A stretch of DNA of 8,004 nucleotides from Candidatus Omnitrophota bacterium (GCA_016931435.1 JAFGET010000060.1:1-8004), one strand, 5' to 3'. Positions 1 through 5,613 are shown, numbered from the stretch's first letter. Notes: generated by a model from the sequence alone, not told the origin. Made by a program: numbers and translations.

Positions 1-187
1 GGGCAATACCGAGCACGCTTAACCAGTCCGGGCGGTTTGAAGTAATCTCGATCTCAAAGACCGAATCTCCGTCCTTTTGCTCCAAAGAAACCACTTCAAG
101 GCCTGCCATGGTCAGTTTATCCGCAAGCTCCCTCGGAGGTATTTTTATCTCTACAAAATCTTTTAACCAATTGTAGGTAACTTTCAT
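1..187 (-). CDS. pheT: Phenylalanyl-tRNA synthetase beta subunit, N-terminal fragment (cut by window edge)
   Basis: Only the first 62 codons are present; the gene continues off the left edge. PheT is the large subunit of the cytoplasmic alpha2-beta2 enzyme that charges tRNA-Phe, and it carries the editing and tRNA-binding modules. The visible protein opens with MKVTYNWLKDFVEI, the usual PheT N-terminus. It continues through a PPRELADKLTMAGLEV segment and reaches SNRPDWLSVLGIA, the family's NRPDxLS(V)xGIA signature, at about residues 50-62. The ATG at 187 is chosen because this N-terminus matches the family. An AGAGAG run abuts the ATG with no spacer, so it is a poor Shine-Dalgarno site. pheS lies 88 nt upstream, and the spacer holds short GTAACCT repeats. 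Identity is near certain. Nothing can be said about the C-terminal domains. Confidence 0.96.
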   Translation of the reverse strand, partial: MKVTYNWLKDFVEIKIPPRELADKLTMAGLEVVSLEQKDGDSVFEIEITSNRPDWLSVLGIA

Positions 188-275
188 CTCTCTATATGTG
201 AGGTTACAGAGGTTACTATAGGTTACTAATAGAAGTAAGGGATCGCTTGTCGCCTGTAACCTTTTTAACTTTTAA
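188..275 (-). repeat. pheS-pheT spacer with GGTTAC/GTAACC repeats
   Basis: This 88-nt gap contains AGGTTAC at 201-207, 210-216 and 220-226 (plus strand) and the inverse GTAACCT at 256-262. On the transcribed strand, one AGGTTAC arm is followed by three GTAACCT arms about 10 nt apart, so mutually exclusive hairpins are possible. No U-tract follows, so it does not look like a terminator. It also carries the 11-mer GCTTGTCGCCT (245-255), which recurs in the thrS leader at 7923-7933. Confidence 0.6.
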
Positions 276-1289
276 TTAGAACTGCTTTAAAAACCGCAGG
301 TCGTTTTCAAAAAATAACCTGATATCGTCGATGCCGTATTTAAGCATAGCGATCCTCTCGACGCCCATCCCGAAAGCAAAACCGGTGTATTTATCCTTAG
401 GATAACCCACATTTTTAAAAACATTGGGGTGGATCATCCCCGCCCCCAGTATTTCAAGCCAACCTTTCCTGCCGCAGACAGAGCAGCCTTTACCGCCGCA
501 GATAATACATGAAATATCTACTTCGACGGAAGGCTCGGTAAAAGGAAAGAAGTGCGGCCTGAAGCGCATTTTGATATTTTCACCGAATACGCCTTTAGCG
601 AAGACTTCCAGCATCCCCTTTAAGTCGGAAAAACGGATATCATCATCCACCATAAATCCTTCGACCTGATGGAACATAAAAGAATGCGAGGCGTCGGAGG
701 CATCCGGCCTGTATACCTTGCCCGGCACGACCACGGCCAGGGGCGGTTTTTCACTGCGCATTACCCTTATCTGCACTGGAGATGTGTGGCTGCGTAAAAG
801 CAGCTTTTGCTGATACTTTAAATAAAAAGTATCGAAGACGTCCCGTGAAGGATGATCCAGGGCAATATTCAACCCGGTAAAATTATTGAATTCGTTTTCT
901 ACCTCCGGGCCCTCTATCACCGAAAACCCCATGCGCACGAAAATACCGCAGATCTCATCGATAATCTGGGTAATAGGATGCAGGCGCCCCAATCCCTGAG
1001 TAATGCCGGGCATCCCGATATCTACCGAAGGAACAACGGATTCTTGGGAAGGCCGCTTAAGTTCCTTTTCTTTCTCCTGGATCAAGGAATTAATCCGTTC
1101 CTTAAAAGCATTGACCGCCTGGCCGGCTGAGGCTCGCTCTTCTTTTGGTAAAGAAGGGATAGCTCCGGTCAGCTGGTTAAGGATGCCTTTCCTTCCCAGG
1201 TATTTATTACGTAATTCTTCCAACTCAGAAAAAGAAGTTATTCTTACTATCTCTGTTTCTAATTCCTGTTTGATTGTCGAAATATCCAT
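276..1289 (-). CDS. pheS: Phenylalanyl-tRNA synthetase alpha subunit
   Basis: This 337-aa protein is the catalytic alpha subunit of class II PheRS, which activates phenylalanine and forms Phe-tRNA with PheT. It has normal family length. Residues 1-85 form the charged N-terminal coiled coil, which contains the conserved LGRKG at 31-35. Class II motif 1 lies around GFSVIEGPEVE (121-131). Motif 2 runs from LLRSHTSPVQIR (164-175) to the FHQVEGF segment (206-212). Motif 3 is GFAFGMGVERIAML (303-316). Cys261, Cys264, Cys269 and Cys272 form a CxxC-x4-CxxC knuckle before WLEILGAGMIHP. This resembles the cysteine-rich variant known in many bacterial PheS proteins and could bind zinc. The ATG at 1289 lies 6 nt after the stop of the OB-like gene. 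There is no convincing Shine-Dalgarno sequence, so coupling to the upstream gene is likely. pheT follows after 88 nt. Confidence 0.98.
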   Translation of the reverse strand: MDISTIKQELETEIVRITSFSELEELRNKYLGRKGILNQLTGAIPSLPKEERASAGQAVNAFKERINSLIQEKEKELKRPSQESVVPSVDIGMPGITQGLGRLHPITQIIDEICGIFVRMGFSVIEGPEVENEFNNFTGLNIALDHPSRDVFDTFYLKYQQKLLLRSHTSPVQIRVMRSEKPPLAVVVPGKVYRPDASDASHSFMFHQVEGFMVDDDIRFSDLKGMLEVFAKGVFGENIKMRFRPHFFPFTEPSVEVDISCIICGGKGCSVCGRKGWLEILGAGMIHPNVFKNVGYPKDKYTGFAFGMGVERIAMLKYGIDDIRLFFENDLRFLKQF

Positions 1290-1295
1290 CTTAAA

Positions 1296-1823
1296 TCACG
1301 CGTTTTTGTGTCTCAGAATAACCTGGGTTAAGATAAAAACAAGAAATAAAATTCCCGATAAGGCCAAAGCAAAATTTCTCTTTGAGGTACTCATGAATTC
1401 TGCGGGCGCCCTGCCGGATGAAATCCTGGTAAGAGCCTGCGCGTGTATATCTAAATCTCCTCCGTGATAAAGGCAGGCACGATGAAAAATCCCCGTTACT
1501 TCCAGCCAATCGCCCCTGACTTTATAGCCTCCGCGATAAACTAATTCTTTCAAGAGCTCTCTTTCCGCCCAGATACCGATACTGTTCTTACCGTCGCTTA
1601 AATTCACCCAGGCAAATTTACCGCGCGCCATGACTTCACCGATTACTTCTCCGGCGTAAACTACAGTCTTGCCGTCATATTGTTCGGCATTATTGATAAG
1701 TTCACTGCTGGAAACGGGTTGAGAGTAACAAAGGCAAGGCAAAAGGCAAAAGGTAAAAGGTAAAACCATAAACCACAACTTAAATCTATTTTCCTTTTGC
1801 TTTTTTACTTTTAGTTTAACCAT
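1296..1823 (-). CDS. Exported, membrane-anchored OB-fold-like protein of unknown function
   Basis: This 175-aa protein has no function I can name. It begins with a lysine-rich segment and a hydrophobic stretch (about 16-33) ending near CYSQP, which looks like a signal peptide or N-terminal anchor. Residues 39-134 form a compact beta-rich domain with YDGKTVVYAGEV, FAWVNLSDGKNSIGIW and YRGGYKVRGDWLEVTGIF segments. The pattern resembles small OB-fold (nucleic-acid-binding-like) domains annotated in other bacteria. Residues about 150-170 form a strong C-terminal transmembrane helix followed by RHKNA. The likely topology puts the OB domain outside the cytoplasmic membrane, which argues against a DNA-binding role there. 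The start overlaps the trkH stop as TAATG, suggesting translational coupling, and pheS begins 6 nt downstream. The hydrophobic core of the N-terminal segment is encoded by a 7-nt repeat. Met19 is an alternative start. The gene is surely real; the fold assignment is tentative. Confidence 0.85.
   Translation of the reverse strand: MVKLKVKKQKENRFKLWFMVLPFTFCLLPCLCYSQPVSSSELINNAEQYDGKTVVYAGEVIGEVMARGKFAWVNLSDGKNSIGIWAERELLKELVYRGGYKVRGDWLEVTGIFHRACLYHGGDLDIHAQALTRISSGRAPAEFMSTSKRNFALALSGILFLVFILTQVILRHKNA
1733..1765 (-). repeat. 7-nt tandem repeat inside the signal-peptide region
   Basis: On the plus strand, two GGCAAAA units (1738-1751) are followed by two GGTAAAA units (1752-1765), preceded by a partial GGCAA (1733-1737). 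Read on the coding strand, TTTTACC and TTTTGCC units encode alternating LPF/TFC/LLP residues at about 21-30 of the OB-like protein. A 7-nt unit shifts frame at every copy, so a change of one unit would break the signal sequence, while three units would preserve frame. Confidence 0.8.
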
Positions 1824-3325
1824 TATTTACCGCGAAATAGCGCCACAAAAAATCCGGCTAAAGTAAATACCGCCATAAATTCAAGGCGGCCTACCCACAT
1901 CTCTAAAATATATGTCACCTTTAAAGCTGCCGGCATTGTCATATCGGTAATCCCGCATGATAACCCTACGTTTGCGGCCGCCGAAACGGATTCAAAAAGG
2001 GAATTCAAAAAAGGATAGCCATAGCGCATCCCTATAATAGAACCTGCGCCATACAAAACTAAATACGCCAGCGTAATCAATAAGGCGGAACGCACCTGCT
2101 TATCCTCTAAAAACACCCACTTGATATGGTGGTATTTCTGGACTACCACCGAATGCTCGGGCAGGATTATCCTTTTTAAATCCTCCCTTAGGGCCTTGTA
2201 AATAATCCCCACGCGCAGCATTTTAATCGCGCCGGTAGTCGAACATACCGCCCCCCCTAAAGACATCGCCACCATAACCGCTACCAACGCCAACTGGCTC
2301 CATTCGGTAATGAATTGCGCGGGGTATATCGTCATATATCCCGTGCCGGTGTGGGCGGAAGCTAATTGATAAAATCCCTTTCGGAAAAGCATAAACGCCT
2401 GGGGGTAGGCGCCCGATTGTTTTAAGCCTATCGCCACAAGAGAAAAAGTAAGGATAATGCTTACAAAAAGAGACTGCGTTTCTATATTCCTGACTATCTC
2501 TTTACGGTTCCCCTGCCAGATGTGATAATGTAATTTAAAATTAATGGCCCCTAAAAACATGATCACCAGGGTTACTATTTCAAAAGGGAAACTATGGTAA
2601 TAAAGGATGTTCTGAGACTGCGGGGCAAATCCCCCGGTATCAAAAGCAGCCATAAAGATACAAGCTCCATGAAAGAATGCCGTAAAAGGTTTCATGCCGC
2701 TAAAGATGCCTACTGTGGCCAAAGCAAAAGTACCCAGCACTAAATAAACGATACTTACTAACCAGATAAACCTGGCGGTATGGATGACATTAGGGAGCAC
2801 CCTTTCATCGCGCGCCTCTCCTACATACATCTTAAAAGCCCCGGATGCCCCCTTCACGAATAAAGCCAGGGCGACGATCACTACCCCCTGGCCTCCGATG
2901 AACATGATCAAATGCCGCCAGAGATTATGCGTGAAAGAAAGGTGGTCTAAGTCCTGCACTAAAACTAACCCCGTAGTAGCAAAACCGGACATGGCGTCAA
3001 AACAGGCATCCAGATATGACTTCCAGTGCCCACTTAAATATAAGGGTACGGCCCCTAAAGCCATGGCGACAAGCCATGACAAAGAGACGATGACCATACC
3101 CTGCATCCAATTAAGCTCTTTTTTGCTATAACATAACCTGGTCAATATCATCCCGAAAATAAGGGCTATCTCGATAGCAATAAGGAAATCTAGGGCGGGG
3201 TTTATCTCTTTTAACATAAACCCCAGGAGCAACGGGATAGACATAGTCAGGCTCAACCCCAAGATAATCCTGCCCAGGTAATATCCGATATTTTTTATAT
3301 CTTCTATGGTGGGCTTAAAGACCAT
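1823..3325 (-). CDS. trkH: TrkH-family potassium uptake channel/transporter subunit
   Basis: This 500-aa polytopic membrane protein is the ion-conducting subunit of a Trk/Ktr-type K+ uptake system, gated by cytoplasmic TrkA rings. All four pore-loop selectivity segments of the SKT superfamily are visible: SGFATTGLV (113-121), FDTGGF (228-233), HTGTGY (325-330) and ANVGLS (451-456). A hydrophobic segment plus SLGGAVCSTTGAIK (355-368) matches the intramembrane gating-loop region, with fewer glycines than I expect there. Alternating hydrophobic stretches occupy the remainder, ending LAGFFVALFRGK. The length is usual for TrkH. The start at 3325 is fixed by in-frame TGA and TAA codons immediately upstream. 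No Shine-Dalgarno sequence is obvious. Two TrkA-like genes and a 45-codon micro-ORF lie upstream, and the OB-like gene overlaps its stop. Naming it KtrB instead is possible, but the length and partners favour TrkH. Confidence 0.96.
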   Translation of the reverse strand: MVFKPTIEDIKNIGYYLGRIILGLSLTMSIPLLLGFMLKEINPALDFLIAIEIALIFGMILTRLCYSKKELNWMQGMVIVSLSWLVAMALGAVPLYLSGHWKSYLDACFDAMSGFATTGLVLVQDLDHLSFTHNLWRHLIMFIGGQGVVIVALALFVKGASGAFKMYVGEARDERVLPNVIHTARFIWLVSIVYLVLGTFALATVGIFSGMKPFTAFFHGACIFMAAFDTGGFAPQSQNILYYHSFPFEIVTLVIMFLGAINFKLHYHIWQGNRKEIVRNIETQSLFVSIILTFSLVAIGLKQSGAYPQAFMLFRKGFYQLASAHTGTGYMTIYPAQFITEWSQLALVAVMVAMSLGGAVCSTTGAIKMLRVGIIYKALREDLKRIILPEHSVVVQKYHHIKWVFLEDKQVRSALLITLAYLVLYGAGSIIGMRYGYPFLNSLFESVSAAANVGLSCGITDMTMPAALKVTYILEMWVGRLEFMAVFTLAGFFVALFRGK

Positions 3326-3366
3326 TTATCAGTCGTTGAATTACTGCGGCAGGCGCTTAAGCTATA
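3326..3366 (-). other. 41-nt gap between the micro-ORF and trkH
   Basis: This short spacer has no recognisable Shine-Dalgarno sequence close to the trkH start and no terminator. It ends with TGA and TAA in the trkH frame directly before the ATG, which rules out an N-terminal extension of TrkH and a fusion with the micro-ORF product. Confidence 0.6.
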
Positions 3367-3504
3367 TTAATGCCCTGCCGTGTAATTTATGGCTTCGCTT
3401 AAAAGACAGATTAAAAAAGCGGCGAGCATGATGAAAAGGGCATATAGCACCTCGGTGGATGTCCCCAAAAAAAACCTAGCAAAATACCTGGTATTTACCT
3501 TCAT
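3367..3504 (-). CDS. 45-aa predicted single-pass membrane micro-protein between trkA and trkH
   Basis: This 45-codon frame starts at the ATG at 3504 and ends with TAA at 3367-3369. Its start overlaps the stop of the upstream TrkA-like gene as ATGA, a classic coupling arrangement. A weak AGG lies 6 nt before the ATG. The peptide begins MKVNTRYFARFF, followed by a hydrophobic helix at about residues 19-36 (VLYALFIMLAAFLICLLS) and a short polar tail EAINYTAGH. Basic residues K2, R6 and R10 precede the helix, predicting the N-terminus in the cytoplasm. Without this frame the trkA-trkH gap would be 175 nt, far longer than the adjacent gaps. By analogy with KdpF (a roughly 29-aa subunit of the Kdp K+ pump), it could be a small accessory subunit of the Trk channel. 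That role is inference, and I recognise no family. A run of eight T residues (3467-3474) spans codons 11-13. Confidence 0.65.
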   Translation of the reverse strand: MKVNTRYFARFFLGTSTEVLYALFIMLAAFLICLLSEAINYTAGH

Positions 3505-4163
3505 ATTTTACCTACCAGTAAATTCAATATTTGCGGCTCATTACCTACAAAAGTAAGCGCAATGATATCATCCGCTGATTTAAGCACCGTATCGCCCTTG
3601 GGGACTATTACCTCTTCGCCGCGCACGATGGAAACTAATACCGTATTCTGCGGCAGCTCTATTTCCTGTATTTTTTTGTTTATTACGGGAGAGTCTGACG
3701 GCAGATCCAGCCTGACAATAGCGAGCTTGCCGCGCTTGAAACTCATCAAATTGACAAAATCGGAAAAAGAAACTTCTTCTTCGATGATCTTTGCGATAAT
3801 TTTAGTGGCATCGACCGGCACATCAATCCCCAGCTCTGAAAAGGTATGCTCGTTGTCGGGATTATTTACCCTGCCGACACTACGGCGCACGCTAAATCTC
3901 TCCTTGGCTAACTGGCAAATAATCAGGTTATCTTCATCGTCACCAGTTACCGCGGCGACGACTTCTGCCTGGGTAATCCCCGCCTCTTCCAGGATCCGCG
4001 GGTCGCAACCGTCACCGTTTATCACTAGGGCGTCCAACTCTCTTGCCACTTCTTGGCATAGGACATGGTCTTTGTCAATTATGCTTACCGCGTGCTTGCT
4101 CTTCTTGAGCCTCTTGGCTAAAAAATAACCTACCTTTCCCGCTCCGATAATTACAACACGCAT
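3501..4163 (-). CDS. trkA: TrkA-family single-RCK K+ uptake regulator (second copy)
   Basis: This 220-aa protein is a cytoplasmic regulator that assembles into nucleotide-binding rings gating TrkH. RCK_N, a Rossmann fold, spans about 1-125, with dinucleotide motif GAGKVG (7-12), Asp30 at the end of strand beta-2 and a GDG segment (50-52). RCK_C (TrkA_C) spans about 141-206, with VINKKIQEIELPQNTVLVSI and a VPKGDTVLKSADDI segment. It is half the size of the roughly 458-aa two-repeat E. coli TrkA. Together with its upstream neighbour it supplies the equivalent of both halves. A good Shine-Dalgarno AGAGGT (4168-4173) precedes the ATG, and the upstream trkA-like gene ends 13 nt away. Its stop overlaps the micro-ORF start. 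Ligand preference (NAD/NADH or ATP/ADP) cannot be read from the sequence. The name ktrA is an alternative. Confidence 0.95.
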   Translation of the reverse strand: MRVVIIGAGKVGYFLAKRLKKSKHAVSIIDKDHVLCQEVARELDALVINGDGCDPRILEEAGITQAEVVAAVTGDDEDNLIICQLAKERFSVRRSVGRVNNPDNEHTFSELGIDVPVDATKIIAKIIEEEVSFSDFVNLMSFKRGKLAIVRLDLPSDSPVINKKIQEIELPQNTVLVSIVRGEEVIVPKGDTVLKSADDIIALTFVGNEPQILNLLVGKI

Positions 4164-4176
4164 TTTTACCTCTTTG

Positions 4177-4821
4177 TTATATACTAAATTTATTTTTTAT
4201 CTTTTCCAGGCTTGCGACTTTTACCACGGCCATAAAAACATCCTTTTCTTTCAAGACTGTCTGGGGTTGCGGAATAATGATACCCTCCAGCCTTCTAAGC
4301 GCCACTACCAGCAATTCCTGAGGGATGTTTATGTCCTGGATTGCCTTGCCGGTCAGGTCTTTATTGACTTCGATTTCGATAACTCCTAATTCTTTAGTCT
4401 CGATCAGGTAACTGGAGAACCTGCTTTCGATTATTTTATCCCTTAGCATCGAAGCAAAAAGCATCGTGCCGCTGATGATATCTAACCCTAAGGTCGTGTA
4501 AATATGCGCGCGTTGCGGGTCGTATATGCGGGCGATGACTTTTGGGACCTTGAATATCCTCTTGGCCACCTGGGCGGAAATTAAATTAGTGTTATCGCCG
4601 TTAGTGACGGCACAGAAGGCATCGGCTTTCTCAACGCCGGCCTGTTTTAACAGATCCAGGTCAAAACCGTTTCCGGTAAGCGTCACCCCGTTAAAACCCG
4701 CACCTAGCCGCTCAAAAGAATCCCTTTTTTTATCGATGATGACCACATCGTGGCCTTCGTTAGATAAAAGCTTAGCCAATTCCGAACCTACCCTGCCGCA
4801 ACCTACGATTATGGTGTGCAT
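4177..4821 (-). CDS. trkA: TrkA-family single-RCK K+ uptake regulator (first copy)
   Basis: This 214-aa protein is a cytoplasmic RCK regulator paralogous to the next gene. RCK_N spans about 1-125, with GCGRVG (7-12), Asp30 and TGNGFD (49-54). RCK_C spans about 141-204, with a GVIEIEVNKDLTGKAIQDINIP segment (146-167). It differs from the second copy at many positions, so this is an old duplication or a split TrkA, not a recent tandem copy. The two probably form a hetero-oligomer equivalent to two-repeat TrkA. Thermotoga maritima has a comparable pair of short TrkA proteins beside TrkH, to my knowledge. The ATG at 4821 lies 8 nt after the rplT stop. The AGG of the stop-codon region (TAGGT) lies about 8 nt upstream and can act as Shine-Dalgarno. 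This close spacing ties the K+ module to the ribosomal operon. Confidence 0.95.
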   Translation of the reverse strand: MHTIIVGCGRVGSELAKLLSNEGHDVVIIDKKRDSFERLGAGFNGVTLTGNGFDLDLLKQAGVEKADAFCAVTNGDNTNLISAQVAKRIFKVPKVIARIYDPQRAHIYTTLGLDIISGTMLFASMLRDKIIESRFSSYLIETKELGVIEIEVNKDLTGKAIQDINIPQELLVVALRRLEGIIIPQPQTVLKEKDVFMAVVKVASLEKIKNKFSI

Positions 4822-4829
4822 AAGAATAC

Positions 4830-5183
4830 CTATTTTGCGCCTTTGGCTATCTCAATCAATTTCTTAAAAGCGGCTTCGTCTTTTACCGCCAACTCCGCCA
4901 AGACTTTGCGGTCTAAATTAACTTTGGCTTTTTTAAGCCCAGCGATAAACCTGCTATAGGTCATCCCGGCCAAACGGCAGGCGCTGTTTAAGCGCACTAT
5001 CCACAACTGGCGGAATTCGGTCTTTTTCTTGCGCCTGTCCCGATAGGCATAGACCAAAGCATGCAGAAGTGCCCTGCGCGCCTGCTGGTATTGTTTGCTG
5101 CGGTCTCCCCAAAACCCCTTGGTCTTCTTAAGCAGCCGCTTTTTTCTGCGGCGGGTCGCTACGCTATGTTTTATTTTTGCCAT
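4830..5183 (-). CDS. rplT: 50S ribosomal protein L20
   Basis: This 117-aa protein has exactly the usual length of bL20. It is a primary 23S rRNA-binding protein needed for early 50S assembly, and in several bacteria it represses its own operon. The sequence shows the basic N-terminal extension (MAKIKHSVATRRRKKRLLKK), the conserved KGFWGDRSKQYQQARRAL region (22-39) and the folded C-terminal domain with FRQLWIVRLN (57-66), ACRLAGMTYSRFI (68-80) and KKAKVNLDRKVLAELA (84-99). A strong Shine-Dalgarno AAAGGAGAGA (5186-5195) precedes the ATG. rpmI is 134 nt upstream, and the first trkA begins 8 nt downstream. In enteric bacteria the pheST leader peptide and attenuator would follow here; none is visible. 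Confidence 0.99.
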   Translation of the reverse strand: MAKIKHSVATRRRKKRLLKKTKGFWGDRSKQYQQARRALLHALVYAYRDRRKKKTEFRQLWIVRLNSACRLAGMTYSRFIAGLKKAKVNLDRKVLAELAVKDEAAFKKLIEIAKGAK

Positions 5184-5317
5184 TTTCTCTCCTTTAACTT
5201 ATCGAACTCTAAACAGACCCCAATGTATTAGACCATAATTTTTACACCTATGTGTTTAAAACATCAACTCCTGACCAACTAAGCTTTCACTCCTTGCCCC
5301 TGCCGCAGATTTCTAAA
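5184..5317 (-). other. 134-nt rpmI-rplT spacer
   Basis: This spacer is unusually long for these two genes. I see the rplT Shine-Dalgarno sequence, a small ACAC-ATAG-GTGT hairpin and, on the transcribed strand, TTGATG and TAAAAA separated by 17 nt. Each hexamer matches only four of six sigma-70 positions, so an internal promoter is possible but weak. No open frame or terminator was found. L20 autoregulatory RNA could lie here or before rpmI, but I recognise no known fold. Confidence 0.4.
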
Positions 5318-5518
5318 TCAACCATAGGGCAGCATCTGCTTTATATAAGCAGTGTTCTTGGCGTCACCGATAGTATCCGGCTTCCTTAAGCGCCTGAGAC
5401 GCTCCGGCTCCTTGCCGGATAGAATATGGCTTTTGCCTCCCGGATGATACTTCACCTTGCCTTTCTTAGTCAACCTAAACCTTTTGGCTACCCCTTTTTT
5501 CGTCTTCAATTTTGGCAT
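5318..5518 (-). CDS. rpmI: 50S ribosomal protein L35
   Basis: This 66-aa basic protein is bL35, a small component of the large ribosomal subunit. It shows MPKLKTKKGVAKRFRLTKKGK, the HPGGKSHILSGK segment (25-36) and the RLRRLRKP motif (40-47), ending MLPYG. A four-codon longer reading from a TTG at 5530 is possible. The ATG at 5518 is preferred because it gives the universal MPK(L/M)KT start and places Shine-Dalgarno GGGAG (5524-5528) 5 nt upstream. In the longer version that site would be coding. It sits between infC and rplT, as in most bacteria. Length and sequence are ordinary. Confidence 0.98.
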   Translation of the reverse strand: MPKLKTKKGVAKRFRLTKKGKVKYHPGGKSHILSGKEPERLRRLRKPDTIGDAKNTAYIKQMLPYG

Positions 5519-5613
5519 ATCGGCTCCCAATTAACCTCAATTACTTCTAATTTAAACAGCGTAAGATAATTGATCCTCACTGCCGCTTGCGTATTGAAGC
5601 AATAAGGACATCT
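5519..5613 (-). other. 95-nt infC-rpmI spacer
   Basis: The transcribed strand contains the rpmI Shine-Dalgarno sequence, AU-rich inverted repeats (AATTA-GAAG-TAATT; CAATTA with TAATTG) and TTGC-TTCAATAC-GCAA. A 19-codon ATG frame (5552-5611) starts 2 nt after the infC stop. In enterics, L20 represses rpmI through structured RNA in and around this interval. The equivalent position makes it a candidate, but I cannot match the known pseudoknot. Confidence 0.35.

Noticed and set aside
188..275. CRISPR array or Rho-independent terminator from the GGTTAC repeats
   Set aside because: The units are only 7 nt, closely spaced and without spacers, and no U-tract follows a stable stem.
1003..1467. 154-codon plus-strand open frame
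   Set aside because: Antisense to pheS and the OB-like gene, both of which have clear family or domain signals. The translation shows no recognisable features.
1291..1509. 72-codon minus-strand frame inside the OB-like gene
   Set aside because: Out of frame with, and contained in, a gene with a clear signal region, domain and transmembrane segment.
3562..4128. 188-codon plus-strand open frame
   Set aside because: Lies antisense to the second TrkA-like gene. Its Ser/Thr/Leu-rich composition is typical of a mirror frame.
4822..4829. pheST-type attenuator or leader peptide after rplT
   Set aside because: Only 8 nt separate rplT from the first trkA, and no Phe-rich leader peptide or terminator is seen before pheS either.
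5228..5262. Sigma-70 promoter for rplT-trk genes (TTGATG-17-TAAAAA)
   Set aside because: Each hexamer matches only four of six consensus bases in AT-rich DNA, so it was not called as a separate feature, only mentioned in the spacer note.
5519..5530. TTG start extending L35 by four residues
   Set aside because: It would place the GGGAG Shine-Dalgarno sequence inside the coding region and precede the universal MPK start of bL35.
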